A stretch of 64,000 nucleotides of DNA from Amycolatopsis marina (GCF_900111885.1 NZ_FOKG01000002.1:271825-335824); one strand, 5' to 3'; positions 39,154 through 48,017 are shown, counted from the stretch's first letter. Program-made: numbers and translations. The notes: generated from the letters alone by a model not told the origin.

Positions 39154-39957
39154 ATGTTCCTACCCCACCCATTGGCTTCGAGCCTGCTCGTCCTCGTCGT
39201 CGCGGCGTTCACCTCGGCCGGCGCGTTCAAACTGTTCGGCAGTGCCGCTCCACTCGCCGCCCGGCGGTCCGCACTGGCGCAGGTTCTCGGAAAGGCCCGA
39301 GTAGTCCCCGTCTTCCGGGGCGTCGGCCTGATCGAACTCGCGCTCGCCGCGCTGCTGCTGATTCCGGCGGCACGACCCGGTGCCGCGTTCCTGGCCGCCG
39401 CGTGGTGCCTCGGGATGCTCGGCTATCTCGCCTACGCCCGGTGGCGCGCGCCGGAATCCTCGTGTGGCTGCGTGAGCGCGTCCAGCGGGCCGATCGGTCC
39501 GCGCACGTTCACCAGGGTCGCACTGCTCGTGCTCGCTGCTACCGGCGCGACCACTGTGGACGGTTCGTGGACCATGGGCCTCGGCGACGCACCGGTGACC
39601 GCCGCGCTGGTCGTCGTGGCGGGAACCGCGTTGTTCGTCGTGCTGTCACCGGAACTGGACCAGCACTGGCTGCTGCCGCTGCGGAAGCTGCGGGTCCAGT
39701 GGCGGCATCCGCTCGGCGACACCGCGACGGAGACCGAAGCACCGGTGCAGGCCTCGCTGCAACAGCTCTACCGCAGCCCCGCCTATCAGGGGGCACACGA
39801 CCTGATTCGCTCCGCACTGCTCGACAGCTGGGACGAGGGCGAGTGGCGGCTGCTCACGTTTGCCGCACGCACCGGGGACCGGTCGATGACGGCGGTGTTC
39901 GCGGTGCCCCGGTCGCGCCACGATCCCGCCGAGGTCCGCATGGCCCTGGTCGACTGA
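39154..39957 (+). CDS. MauE-like membrane protein with C-terminal soluble domain
   Basis: The 267-residue protein has four or more membrane segments in its first 160 residues (ASSLLVLVVAAFTSAGAF, GVGLIELALAALLLIPAA, AFLAAAWCLGMLGYLAYA, VALLVLAATGA). A CGC motif in ESSCGCVSASSGP recalls the CGC(F/G) of MauE-family redox proteins. MauE is needed to form disulfides in methylamine dehydrogenase. The C-terminal 90 or so residues are soluble and unassigned. The ATG follows CAGGAGG. It probably serves the cysteine-rich protein at 37956. Confidence 0.8.
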   Translation: MFLPHPLASSLLVLVVAAFTSAGAFKLFGSAAPLAARRSALAQVLGKARVVPVFRGVGLIELALAALLLIPAARPGAAFLAAAWCLGMLGYLAYARWRAPESSCGCVSASSGPIGPRTFTRVALLVLAATGATTVDGSWTMGLGDAPVTAALVVVAGTALFVVLSPELDQHWLLPLRKLRVQWRHPLGDTATETEAPVQASLQQLYRSPAYQGAHDLIRSALLDSWDEGEWRLLTFAARTGDRSMTAVFAVPRSRHDPAEVRMALVD

Positions 39958-39964
39958 CTGACCA

Positions 39965-40018
39965 CACTCTCCCGGGAAAGTGCCGCCGGCGATTCGGGGC
40001 CACTTTCCCGGGAAAGTG
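39965..40018. repeat. pair of CACTTTCCCGGGAAAGTG palindromes
   Basis: Copies lie at 39965-39982 (one mismatch, CACTCTCCC) and 40001-40018 (perfect), between the convergent MauE-like and M23 genes. A third is in cobN at 17793-17814. The two could pair as stems, but no T-run marks a terminator. Confidence 0.85.
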
Positions 40019-40028
40019 CGGGGCCAGA

Positions 40029-40604
40029 TCAGCAGCCGGTGCTGCTCGTGATGGTCGTGTTGCCGAAGTACCGGATGGCAACACCGTTGAGCACCACGCG
40101 CTTCACCACGCCGTTGAGGCGCTGTTCATAGTGCAGGTGGGGGCCGGTGGAACCACCCGTGCTGCCCACCTTTCCGATGATCGTTCCGGTGCTCACCCGC
40201 TGGCCGACCGAGACGTTGAAGGAGTTCAGGTGCGCGTAAAGCGTCTTCCAGCCCTCGGCATGCCGGACGACGATGTACTTGCCGTAGCTGGTGTTGCCGA
40301 GGTTGCGCACGGTCTCCACCGTGCCCGCGGCACTGGACCGCACGTTCTTGTTCAGCGCACCACTGCGCTGGAAGTCCACCGAGTTCTGCGGGTTGTGGTT
40401 GGTCCGGGTGTTGGCGTTCCACACCTGGCCGCAGTCGAACGGCGTCCGCAGATTCACTGCCTGGATGCCGACGTCACCGGAACCGGCAGCTGTGCTGACG
40501 TCGGTGGTGCCCGCGGTTGCGGTGACCGGGGTCGCGAGCGCGAGCACGGCTGCCGTGCCTGCGACGACACCGGCGAGCGATCTCCTTGCGGTCGACAGTC
40601 TCAT
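40029..40604 (-). CDS. secreted M23-family peptidase
   Basis: This probable cell-wall endopeptidase has 191 residues. A signal peptide (MRLSTARRSLAGVVAGTAAVLALATPVTATA) precedes one compact LytM domain with HNPQNSVD (HxxxxxxD) and HLHYEQ, the zinc-binding motifs, plus TLYAHLNSF. ATG 40604 follows GAGGGAC. The TTGTANCGATCG-type motif ends 12 nt before the start codon. Confidence 0.9.
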   Translation of the reverse strand: MRLSTARRSLAGVVAGTAAVLALATPVTATAGTTDVSTAAGSGDVGIQAVNLRTPFDCGQVWNANTRTNHNPQNSVDFQRSGALNKNVRSSAAGTVETVRNLGNTSYGKYIVVRHAEGWKTLYAHLNSFNVSVGQRVSTGTIIGKVGSTGGSTGPHLHYEQRLNGVVKRVVLNGVAIRYFGNTTITSSTGC

Positions 40605-40615
40605 GGTTTGTCCCT

Positions 40616-40632
40616 CATTCCGATCGTTACAA
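40616..40632 (-). promoter_or_regulatory. TTGTANCGATCG motif, copy 3
   Basis: On the minus strand it reads TTGTAACGATCGGAATG, matching the first 12 bp of the motifs at 33108 and 37862 at 11 of 12 positions, the exception being the variable base. It overlaps the leader of the M23 peptidase, unlike the other two, which lie further upstream. Confidence 0.5.
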
Positions 40633-40845
40633 ACGAGGAGCAAAGGACAACATCCGCGAATACAAGATTCATACAACCCGGTGCGGCTTGCCAACCGGAG
40701 TAGTTGGGAGTTTTTTATAAGTATTTTGGGGCGCCACCAGGATGCGGCGAAAATATCGCCGATTCCTGAACGAAATTCACGAACTCTCTTCACGAGTGCT
40801 CGGGAAATGAGCAGAATCGGTTTCCACCCCACCGCCGGAGGCTTC

Positions 40846-41229
40846 ATGTTCACCTTGCGCAGATTGTCCTTCATCGCACTCGCAGCCACCACACTCACCG
40901 TCGCCGCCGCTACTCCCGCACTCGCCGACAGCTCACGCTGCACATCCGGCAGCGGCTGCGCGGGCCGGGTCACATTCCAGTCTTACGGCGAGGTTTTCAA
41001 GGTCTACGACCAGAAGGCTGACGGCCATTCGGCGGTACTGCTGTACTGGTTACCGGACGGTTCCGGGCCGCACCGCGTGTGGAATCCGAATGGCAACGGC
41101 TCCTCGGTCACCGCCAATCTCGAGTTCCCGGAAGGCGACTGGGTGACGTATCGGGCCTGCCTCGGCGAACACGGCCCCAAAGAGATTCTGGAATCAACCT
41201 GTGGTGCCTGGATCACCGACTACGCGTGA
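40846..41229 (+). CDS. small secreted protein
   Basis: The 127-residue product has a signal peptide (MFTLRRLSFIALAATTLTVAAATPALAD). The mature domain of about 100 residues has four cysteines (SRCTSGSGC, RACLGEH, STCGAW), which would allow two disulfides. It resembles small secreted actinobacterial proteins of unknown role. The start follows CCGGAGG. The 240 bp gap from the divergent M23 gene is AT-rich. Confidence 0.8.
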   Translation: MFTLRRLSFIALAATTLTVAAATPALADSSRCTSGSGCAGRVTFQSYGEVFKVYDQKADGHSAVLLYWLPDGSGPHRVWNPNGNGSSVTANLEFPEGDWVTYRACLGEHGPKEILESTCGAWITDYA

Positions 41230-41296
41230 GCGAGCGAAGCACGACATGACCTGAAGATTCCCCGAACACCTGTCGCCCCACCTGAGGAGTTTTCCA

Positions 41297-42826
41297 ATGC
41301 CCACCGTGAATCGCAGACTTTTCCTCGTCACCGGACTCGCCGGCGCCGCGGCCGGCGGCGCGCTGGCCGTTCCCGGACTCGCCGCGGCCGGCGCGGGCAC
41401 CGCCGCCCTGCGCTACCCGTTCCACCTCGGAGTCGCGTCCGGCGACCCGCGCCCCGACCGCGTTGTGCTCTGGACCAGGCTGGCCCAGGCCCCGCTCGAC
41501 CTCGACGGCGGAATGGGCACGCAGAACGTGCCGGTGGAATGGCAGCTCGCCACCGACGAGGCGTTCACCGACATCGTCGCGTCGGGCACGGAGACGGCCA
41601 TTGCAACCGAGGGGCACAGCGTGCACGCCGAGCCGACCGGGTTGACCCCTGGGGCGCGATACTTCTACCGGTTCAGGACCGGCGCGCACGTCTCCTCGGT
41701 CGGCCGCACCAGGACCGCCCCCGCGGAAGGCAGCACTCCCGCGAAGCTCAAGTTCGCCTTCGCCTCCTGTGCCCACTTCGAAGAGGGCTGGTACCACGCG
41801 TTCCGGCACCTCGCCCAGGGCGATCCGGACGTCGTGCTCTTCCTCGGCGACTATATGTACGAGAACAACTCCGGCCACAGCGACGTCGTGCGGGGATATC
41901 TCGACCTCGACGAGGTCGACAAGCTGGACGAGCACCGGCTGCGGTACGCACAGCACAAACTCGACCCGGATCTGCAACGGGCCCATGCCGCGGCACCGTG
42001 GCTCGCGGTGTTCGACGACCACGAGCTGGAGAACAACTGGTGGGGCGTGAACTTCGACCAGCAGTACCGCAAGCAGAACGCGTTCCAGGCGTTCTGGGAG
42101 AACATGCCGCTGCCCCGCTCGATGAAGCCGGTCAACTCCGCGATTCCGCTGTACCGCACCATCACCTGGGGCACGCTCGCCCGCTTCCACATGATGGACA
42201 CCCGCCAGTACCGGTGGAAGCAGGCGCCGAACAACAACAACACCAACTGCACCGAACTGCGGCGCACCGACCGCACCCTGACCGGCGCGACACAGGAGCG
42301 ATGGCTGCTGGATTCCCTGACGTCGCGCACCTCCGGCTGGGACTTCCTCGGCCAGCAGGTGTTCTTCGCCCAGCGTGACGGCGACGGCAAGGGCAGCACC
42401 TGCGACGTCAGCGAGGACGCCTGGGACGGCTACCCCGCCAACCGGGACCGGATCGTGCAGGGCTGGATCGACCGCAAGGTCCGCAACCCGGTGGTACTGA
42501 CCGGCGATGTGCACCGGCACTGGGCCTGTGACCTGCGCAAGAACTACAACGACCACAGCGCGCCCCTCGTGGGCACCGAACTGGTCACCACGTCGATCAC
42601 CTCACGGGGCAGCACAACTCCACCCGCATACCCGGAACGCAATCCGCACGTGCACTACGTCGGGCACCAGCGGGGTTTCGTCCGCGCCACAGTGACGCCG
42701 CAACAGCTGACCGCCGAGTTCATGGGGGTGTCCTCGGTGCTGGTGCGCGATCCCGCGAAGTCGACCCTGTCCGTGGTGAAACGGTTCCACGTGGAGGACG
42801 GCAGGCCGGGTCTGCGGCCGGGCTGA
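41297..42826 (+). CDS. phoD: PhoD-like alkaline phosphatase/phosphodiesterase
   Basis: This Tat-exported metallophosphoesterase has 509 residues. It begins MPTVNRRLFLVTGLAGAAAG. It has the N-terminal PhoD domain (FHLGVASGDPRPDRVVLWTRLA) and metal-site motifs FASCAHFEEGW, VLFLGDYMYENN, AVFDDHELENNWWG and VVLTGDVHRHWA. ATG 41297 follows GAGGAG. No Pho box could be confirmed. Confidence 0.95.
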   Translation: MPTVNRRLFLVTGLAGAAAGGALAVPGLAAAGAGTAALRYPFHLGVASGDPRPDRVVLWTRLAQAPLDLDGGMGTQNVPVEWQLATDEAFTDIVASGTETAIATEGHSVHAEPTGLTPGARYFYRFRTGAHVSSVGRTRTAPAEGSTPAKLKFAFASCAHFEEGWYHAFRHLAQGDPDVVLFLGDYMYENNSGHSDVVRGYLDLDEVDKLDEHRLRYAQHKLDPDLQRAHAAAPWLAVFDDHELENNWWGVNFDQQYRKQNAFQAFWENMPLPRSMKPVNSAIPLYRTITWGTLARFHMMDTRQYRWKQAPNNNNTNCTELRRTDRTLTGATQERWLLDSLTSRTSGWDFLGQQVFFAQRDGDGKGSTCDVSEDAWDGYPANRDRIVQGWIDRKVRNPVVLTGDVHRHWACDLRKNYNDHSAPLVGTELVTTSITSRGSTTPPAYPERNPHVHYVGHQRGFVRATVTPQQLTAEFMGVSSVLVRDPAKSTLSVVKRFHVEDGRPGLRPG

Positions 42827-42839
42827 GCCGACGGCGCGG

Positions 42840-43397
42840 TCAGCAGAAGAGCGGGAACCAGCAGTCGTCCCTTGGCCGAGTGGTCGTGGTGGCCGGTGGA
42901 GGCTGGGTGCTGGACCGCGTCTCGGACGGGTCATCCGTCGGGTCCGGCCGATCGTCGCGCGCACTGCTGGACCCGCCGGTCGGCGCTGGTGGATCGGAAG
43001 TGCGCACCACCGAACTCGTCGCATCGGACGGCGTCGACGACTCACTCGAGTCGTCGGCACCGTCCTCGGCGGAAGACTCCTCGGAGGAGGCGCGGTCATC
43101 CACCGACGTCGTGTCCGCGATCGTTGCGGTGACGGTCGCGGCGCCGGGAAGACCACCACCGGTCGGCGTTCCCGGCACTCCGATGACGTTGGTTTCCTCC
43201 GGCCACAGCGCCTGGGGCTCCTCGTTCGGCGCGGGCCGGACGAGGACGGCCGCGACACCGCACCCGAGCACGACCGCCCCCATGACAGCGAGGACACGGA
43301 GGCGGGAGCCCGGCTTGGGCGGGGCGTGTTCGTCCCAGCCCTCACGTTCGAGGAGCTGGGCCACGGACACCTCGTCGTCCACCAGGGGCCCCTTCAC
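42840..43397 (-). CDS. single-span membrane protein with Ser/Asp/Thr/Pro-rich tail
   Basis: The 185-residue protein has a short cytosolic part (VAQLLEREGWDEHAP), one membrane helix (LRVLAVMGAVVLGCGVAAVLV, about 33-53), and a disordered outer tail. The tail ends TTTTRPRDDCWFPLFC, with two cysteines. The function is unknown. Similar anchored linkers occur widely in Pseudonocardiaceae. The GTG start shares a divergent region with the hydrolase at 43560. Confidence 0.7.
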   Translation of the reverse strand: MKGPLVDDEVSVAQLLEREGWDEHAPPKPGSRLRVLAVMGAVVLGCGVAAVLVRPAPNEEPQALWPEETNVIGVPGTPTGGGLPGAATVTATIADTTSVDDRASSEESSAEDGADDSSESSTPSDATSSVVRTSDPPAPTGGSSSARDDRPDPTDDPSETRSSTQPPPATTTTRPRDDCWFPLFC

Positions 43398-43474
43398 TCG
43401 CCGGTGCGATAGGGGGCATTTCTACCGCAATGTCATTGATGGTTTGCCAACAACCCCAGGAATGGGCCGAAGGC

Positions 43475-43490
43475 GTGTTCGCGTGAACAC
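43475..43490. promoter_or_regulatory. operator-like inverted repeat
   Basis: GTGTTCGCGTGAACAC is a perfect 6-4-6 inverted repeat in the divergent gap 43398-43559. No regulator gene adjoins it, so the binding protein is unknown. Confidence 0.45.
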
Positions 43491-43559
43491 GGGCGGTGAC
43501 TAAATCCTCTCTTTGCCGCGGCTCGAATTCCGCTACGGTGAGCGGCCTGGAGGTGCGCA

Positions 43560-44951
43560 ATGCCGCTGCTGTCGAATCGCCGTCCGCGGGCGATTGTCGG
43601 TCTGGTACTGGGTTTGGTCCTTGCCGGTGGTGGCGTTGTCGCCGCGCCGGCCTCGGCTTATCCCGCCACACAAGGTGATCGGACACCGGGAGACGAGCCG
43701 CTGCCCGGCTACACCGTGCACAACCCGCCACTACCGCCCGCCGAGGTCGGTGGCGAACCGGCGACGGTGTTGCAGGGAATCCACGAGCACGCCGCCTACA
43801 CCATGGAGGTGCCGCCGGACTGGAACGGCGAACTGGCGATGTGGGCACACGGATACCGCGGCAACAGCACGGTGCTGACGGTGGACCCGCCCGCTCACGG
43901 GCTGCGACAGCGGTTGCTCGACCAGGGTTTCGCCTGGGCCGCCTCGTCGTACTACGCCAACGGTTACGACGTCCGGGCCGGTGTCACGAGCACTCGGGAC
44001 CTCGCACAGCACTTCCGCGACCTCGTCGGCAAGCCGAAGCGGGTGTTCGTGGCCGGAATGTCCATGGGCGGCCACGTGATCGGGCGATCGCTGGAGCAGT
44101 ACCCCGGTTTCTACGACGGCGCGCTGCCGATGTGCGGCGTACTCGGGGACCACGAACTCTTCGACTACCTGCTCGACTACCAACTGGTGGCCCAGGACCT
44201 GGCCGACGTACCCGCCTATCCGGTTCCCGAGGACTATCTCGAGACCGCGGTGCCACTGATCCAGGAGAAGCTGGGCATGACCGAGCTCGCTCCCGGCGGT
44301 CCGGACACACTCAACGAACTCGGCGCGCAGTTCCGCGCCATCACAGTGGAACGCACGGGCGGCCCCCGGCCCGGCGACGCCGCGTCGTTCGCCTTCTGGA
44401 AGGACTTTCTCTTCGGTCTCAGCGTGCCCTCCGGTCTCGAAGGGCTCGCGGCAAACCCCGGTGACGTGGCGACCAACATCGGCACGCGGTACGAGCCGAA
44501 CACCCCGGTCAACGTCAACGCCTCGGTGCAGCGGGTGTTTCCGGAGAACGTCCGTGCCAGGTACTCGCCGCTGCTGACCGAGGTGCCGCGCATCGCAGGC
44601 AGGCCCACCGCACCCGTGCTCTCGCTGCACGGCCTCGGCGACCTGTTCGTGCCGTTCTCGATGGAGCAGGCATATCGCGAGGACGCGAGCAAGCACCACC
44701 GGACGCGGCTACTCGTCCAGCGCGCGATCCGCACGGTGAACCACTGCGAGTTCTCACCTTCGGAGGTGGGGACAGCCTGGGACGACCTCGTTCGGTGGAC
44801 CGACACCGGCGAGCGGCCCGACGGCGACGTCGTGCACAAGCGCTCGGCGGTCTCGCAGCCGGACTACGGCTGCGAGTTCAGCGACGCGGCCGCATACGAC
44901 AATCCCGTTCCGGGTAGCACGCGCAGGCTGTTCGCCGCCTGTCCCGCCTGA
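43560..44951 (+). CDS. secreted alpha/beta hydrolase
   Basis: The 463-residue protein has a signal peptide (about 1-32). The esterase-like domain contains ELAMWAHGYRGNS, the nucleophile motif GMSMGGHV, a late Asp region (VLSLHGLGDLFVPFSMEQAY) and a His near the end (VNHCEFSPSE). These could form a Ser-Asp-His triad. It looks like a tannase- or prolyl-oligopeptidase-type hydrolase, but the substrate is unknown. The start follows CTGGAGG. Confidence 0.83.
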   Translation: MPLLSNRRPRAIVGLVLGLVLAGGGVVAAPASAYPATQGDRTPGDEPLPGYTVHNPPLPPAEVGGEPATVLQGIHEHAAYTMEVPPDWNGELAMWAHGYRGNSTVLTVDPPAHGLRQRLLDQGFAWAASSYYANGYDVRAGVTSTRDLAQHFRDLVGKPKRVFVAGMSMGGHVIGRSLEQYPGFYDGALPMCGVLGDHELFDYLLDYQLVAQDLADVPAYPVPEDYLETAVPLIQEKLGMTELAPGGPDTLNELGAQFRAITVERTGGPRPGDAASFAFWKDFLFGLSVPSGLEGLAANPGDVATNIGTRYEPNTPVNVNASVQRVFPENVRARYSPLLTEVPRIAGRPTAPVLSLHGLGDLFVPFSMEQAYREDASKHHRTRLLVQRAIRTVNHCEFSPSEVGTAWDDLVRWTDTGERPDGDVVHKRSAVSQPDYGCEFSDAAAYDNPVPGSTRRLFAACPA

Positions 44952-44966
44952 GCGCGGCGACCGGGT

Positions 44967-46121
44967 TCAGCGCCCCGCCCTGCTGAGCCCGGTGCTCCCG
45001 CCATCCCGGCTGAGCACCACGTCGTCGATCCGCTCGAGAGCTTCGACCCGCCGCGCGGCGGGTACGTCCGCACCCGACTCGCCGCTGAGATCGGTGAGGC
45101 GGATCGGCGGGCCGAGGTCGATCAGCGTCGGCACGTACTCGGCGCGTTCCACCGACCAGCCGTCGGCCGAGCGGGCGAAGTGAAACCGTGCGGCGATCCC
45201 CTCCTCGGTCACGCCTCTCGGTTCGGAATGCTTGGCGACGCTGTTGCCGAGTCCGTAGGCCACCCACTCGCCGTCGATGCGCTCGATGGGCTGCACGACG
45301 TGCGCGTGGTGTCCGAGGATGAGGTCGATCGCGTCGGAACCCAGCAACTCCGCGGCGAGGTCCTGCTGCTCGGCGGTCGGCTCGTGCTGGTACTCCGTTC
45401 CCCAGTGCAGACTCGCGATCACCACCTCGGCACCCGCTTCTCGCGTGGCCTCGGCTGCCGCGAGAACGGCCTCCGCGTCCAGCGGGTTGGACATCCAGGG
45501 CTTGTCCTCGGGCAGCTCGTACCCGTTGAAGCCGAACGTGTGGGACACCTGCCCGACCTTGACGCCGTTCACGTCGAGCACCAGCGGCGTCTCGGCCTCC
45601 TGCTCGGTGCGCGCCGACCCCGTGTGCCGAATACCGGCCTCGTCCAGGGTGTCGAGCGTCCGTACGACGCCTTCCGAGCCCTGGTCGAGGGTGTGGTTGG
45701 AGGCCGTGGAGCAGCTGTCGTAGCCGATGTCCGCCAGCGCGTCGGCCACCTGTGGCGGGGCGTTGAAGGAGGGGTAGCCACTGTAGGCGCCGTCCGGCTC
45801 CGCCAGCGGCACCTCGAGGTGACAGATCGCCAGGTCCGCGCCGGACACGACGGGCTCGAGGCCGGCGAACAGCGGCCGGTAGTCGAGGCTGCCCTGTCCC
45901 GCGTCCTGCTCGGCCTGTTCGGTCAGCGCCGGGTGGATCAGGACGTCCCCCGTGGCCAGGACGCTGAAGGAGTTCGCGGGGCCGGTGCTCTCCGGCGGCG
46001 CGGGCGGGGCTGACGACGGAACGGGCCGGGCTTCCTGTTCGGCGGGGTTCGCGGTGCAGGCCGTCAGCACGACCGCGACGCCGAGGACCGCGGGAAGAAC
46101 TCGCCGCACCTGATCTCCCAT
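44967..46121 (-). CDS. CapA-family lipoprotein (metallophosphatase-like)
   Basis: The 384-residue lipoprotein has a lipobox-like VAVVLTAC near residue 20. The CapA/PgsA poly-gamma-glutamate synthesis-type domain shows ATGDVLIHP, CHLEVPL, STASNHTLDQG, VIASLHWGTEY and LILGHHAHVVQP. Poly-gamma-glutamate synthesis itself is not implied. ATG 46121 is chosen next to the lipoprotein signal; GTG 46127 is possible. Confidence 0.88.
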   Translation of the reverse strand: MGDQVRRVLPAVLGVAVVLTACTANPAEQEARPVPSSAPPAPPESTGPANSFSVLATGDVLIHPALTEQAEQDAGQGSLDYRPLFAGLEPVVSGADLAICHLEVPLAEPDGAYSGYPSFNAPPQVADALADIGYDSCSTASNHTLDQGSEGVVRTLDTLDEAGIRHTGSARTEQEAETPLVLDVNGVKVGQVSHTFGFNGYELPEDKPWMSNPLDAEAVLAAAEATREAGAEVVIASLHWGTEYQHEPTAEQQDLAAELLGSDAIDLILGHHAHVVQPIERIDGEWVAYGLGNSVAKHSEPRGVTEEGIAARFHFARSADGWSVERAEYVPTLIDLGPPIRLTDLSGESGADVPAARRVEALERIDDVVLSRDGGSTGLSRAGR

Positions 46122-46229
46122 CTGCACACCGGTGAGTGACTGCGGACCGACACGATCGGGGCCATCCTGCACCATCGGACTGCCGCGGGTAGCACCGCCA
46201 CGGGCGTTGCGACGTGGCACCATCGAGGG

Positions 46230-46724
46230 GTGAGCACGCACCGGGACCGAGACGACGAGGGGCGCGCCCGCAACGCCCGCCCGCGCGACGGCCTCGGCAG
46301 GCCGCTGCCCTACGGGGCCGAGGGGGTCGAGCGGCAGCCGGAGGGAATCGAGCGCACCCCCCAGGAAACCGTGCGCGAAGCACAACGCCTGCTCGAGGCG
46401 GGCATGCCGTTCCACGCGCACGAGGTGTTCGAGGACGCGTGGAAGACCGGGCCCCCCGAGGAGGAAGGGCTGTGGCGGGGCATGGCTCAGCTCGCGGTCG
46501 GTGTGACCCACGCGGCCCGCGGAAATCTCCCGGGCGCCGCGTCGCTGCTGCGCAGGGGCGCGGACAACATCGCACCCTTCCGTGGCGTCGCCCATGAACT
46601 GGACATCGACGGCATCCGCCGGTGGGCCGAGGACCTGGCCGCCGATCTGGAGGCGCGCCCCGAGGTGCGGGAGGCCGCATCGCTCGCCCCCCGCCTGCGG
46701 GCAGAACGCGACTCGGCCTCCTGA
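46230..46724 (+). CDS. DUF309-family protein
   Basis: The 164-residue protein has a disordered basic N-terminus, then the DUF309 core: AQRLLEAGMPFHAHEVFEDAWKTGPPEEEGLWRGMAQLAVGVTHAARGN, with the family's HEvlE-like motif. The function is unknown. GTG 46230 follows CACCAT with 6 nt spacing, so it may be leaderless. Confidence 0.85.
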   Translation: MSTHRDRDDEGRARNARPRDGLGRPLPYGAEGVERQPEGIERTPQETVREAQRLLEAGMPFHAHEVFEDAWKTGPPEEEGLWRGMAQLAVGVTHAARGNLPGAASLLRRGADNIAPFRGVAHELDIDGIRRWAEDLAADLEARPEVREAASLAPRLRAERDSAS

Positions 46725-46776
46725 TTCCGGCGCCGATCAGGTGTCCCGGCTGACCTGCTGTTCGACTTGGCCGGTG

Positions 46777-46796
46777 GACCGACCGGGCGGTCGGTC
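46777..46796. promoter_or_regulatory. TetR operator
   Basis: GACCGACCGGGCGGTCGGTC is a perfect 8-4-8 inverted repeat 24 bp before the TetR start at 46821. It is a common class of TetR site in actinobacteria, and a candidate -10 (TGTATCTT) follows directly. Confidence 0.85.
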
Positions 46797-46820
46797 TGTA
46801 TCTTGGGCACGGGAGGTCCG

Positions 46821-47432
46821 ATGACCGAGAACCGGGATGTCGCCGAGCGGCGGGCGCAGATTCTCGACGCCGCCGCGGCGGTCTTCGGCCGGAAAGGGCT
46901 GCACACGGCGGTCATGGCGGACATCGTCGCCGAGTCCGGACTGAGCAAGGGCGGCCTGTACTGGCACTTCAGCAGCAAGGACGACATCGTCGCCGGGCTG
47001 CTCCAGCGCTTCTTCGAGGAGCACGTCGGCGCGGTGGAGAGCATCGTGCGTGCGCCGGGCCCGGCCGCTCCCCGGCTTCGCGAACTGGGCAGCAGAGCGG
47101 TCACCGACCTCACCGAGTTCGACGGCAGCCGCGACCTCGCGCTGGAGTTCTACGGGCTGGCGGCCCGCAGAACGGACGTCCGCGAACTGCTTCGCACCTA
47201 CTACCACCGCTACCGCGAACTGATCGCCGCACTGCTCGACCAGGGCAACGAAGCCGGGGAGTTCCGCGTCGCCGACAGCGCGGACACGGCGATGACCGTC
47301 ATCGCCCAGTTCGAGGGCCTGGCGCTGGTCAGGTCGATCGCGCCCGACTCGGTCGACCTCGCCGCGCAGGTCGAGCACTTCCTGACCACCGTGATCGCCG
47401 CTGCCGACACATCCCCGTCGGGGGACGACTGA
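46821..47432 (+). CDS. TetR-family regulator
   Basis: The 203-residue protein has a TetR DNA-binding domain (RRAQILDAAAAVFGRKGLHTAVMADIVAESGLSKGGLYWHFSSKDDI, about 10-55) and a helical ligand domain. ATG 46821 follows GGGAGG. The palindrome 46777-46796 implies autoregulation. The next gene starts 13 bp downstream and is probably cotranscribed. Confidence 0.92.
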   Translation: MTENRDVAERRAQILDAAAAVFGRKGLHTAVMADIVAESGLSKGGLYWHFSSKDDIVAGLLQRFFEEHVGAVESIVRAPGPAAPRLRELGSRAVTDLTEFDGSRDLALEFYGLAARRTDVRELLRTYYHRYRELIAALLDQGNEAGEFRVADSADTAMTVIAQFEGLALVRSIAPDSVDLAAQVEHFLTTVIAAADTSPSGDD

Positions 47433-47445
47433 GAAAGGAACGGCC

Positions 47446-47922
47446 ATGCGCATCCTCGAGCGGAAGCCGCAGCCGAAGGGACTGGCCAAGTTCCTCTTCC
47501 GGCTGCCCATCCATCTCTACCGCATCGGGCTCGGCCGCCTGCTCGGTGGCCGTTTCCTGTTGCTGCACCATCGCGGCAGGGTGTCCGGCAAGCCCCGGCA
47601 GGTGGTGATCGAGGTGGTGCACCACGACAGCACAGCGGGCTCCTACACGGTCGCCTCGGGATTCGGCGCCAAGGCCGACTGGTACCGCAACGTGCTCGCC
47701 GACCCCGAGGTGCGGATCCAGGTCGGCGGCAAGAAGGGTGCCGCCACCGCGGTTCCCCTCGACACGGAGGCGGGCGCCGAGGTAATGGCCGAGTACGCGA
47801 GCAGGCACAAGCGGGCGGCGAAGGCGCTGTGCCGGTACATGGGGTTCGAGGTCGACGGCGGCGCGGCCGACTTCCGGGAGGCAGGCAGGCACATCCCCTT
47901 CCTCCGCCTGCTGACGCATTGA
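47446..47922 (+). CDS. F420-dependent nitroreductase-like protein (DUF385)
   Basis: The 158-residue protein belongs to the deazaflavin-dependent Ddn-like family. It has PIHLYRIGLGRLLGGRFLLLHHRGRVSGKPRQVVIEVV, a core SYTVASGFGAKADWYRNVLADPEVRIQVGG, and a conserved C-terminal R/H region. It probably uses reduced F420 on a hydrophobic substrate. The ATG follows AAAGGA, in the TetR operon. Confidence 0.9.
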   Translation: MRILERKPQPKGLAKFLFRLPIHLYRIGLGRLLGGRFLLLHHRGRVSGKPRQVVIEVVHHDSTAGSYTVASGFGAKADWYRNVLADPEVRIQVGGKKGAATAVPLDTEAGAEVMAEYASRHKRAAKALCRYMGFEVDGGAADFREAGRHIPFLRLLTH

Positions 47923-47943
47923 CCTGAGGGACCGGGACGCGGA

Positions 47944-47984
47944 GAACCCCTGCTCCCCGGCCGGGACCGGGAGAACAGGGGTTC
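47944..47984. terminator. strong hairpin, likely bidirectional terminator
   Basis: GAACCCCTG (47944-47952) pairs with CAGGGGTTC (47976-47984), and an inner CTCCC/GGGAG stem extends it. It lies between the convergent genes ending at 47922 (+) and 48018 (-). There is no T-run, as is common in GC-rich actinobacteria. Confidence 0.7.
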
Positions 47985-48017
47985 ACCGCACCGCAGGACA
48001 CCGCTAGCGGGAAGGAC

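Noticed and set aside
40720..40745. AT-rich stretch as an origin or phage attachment site
   Set aside because: There are no DnaA-box clusters, integrase gene or direct repeats nearby; it is more likely promoter DNA between divergent genes.
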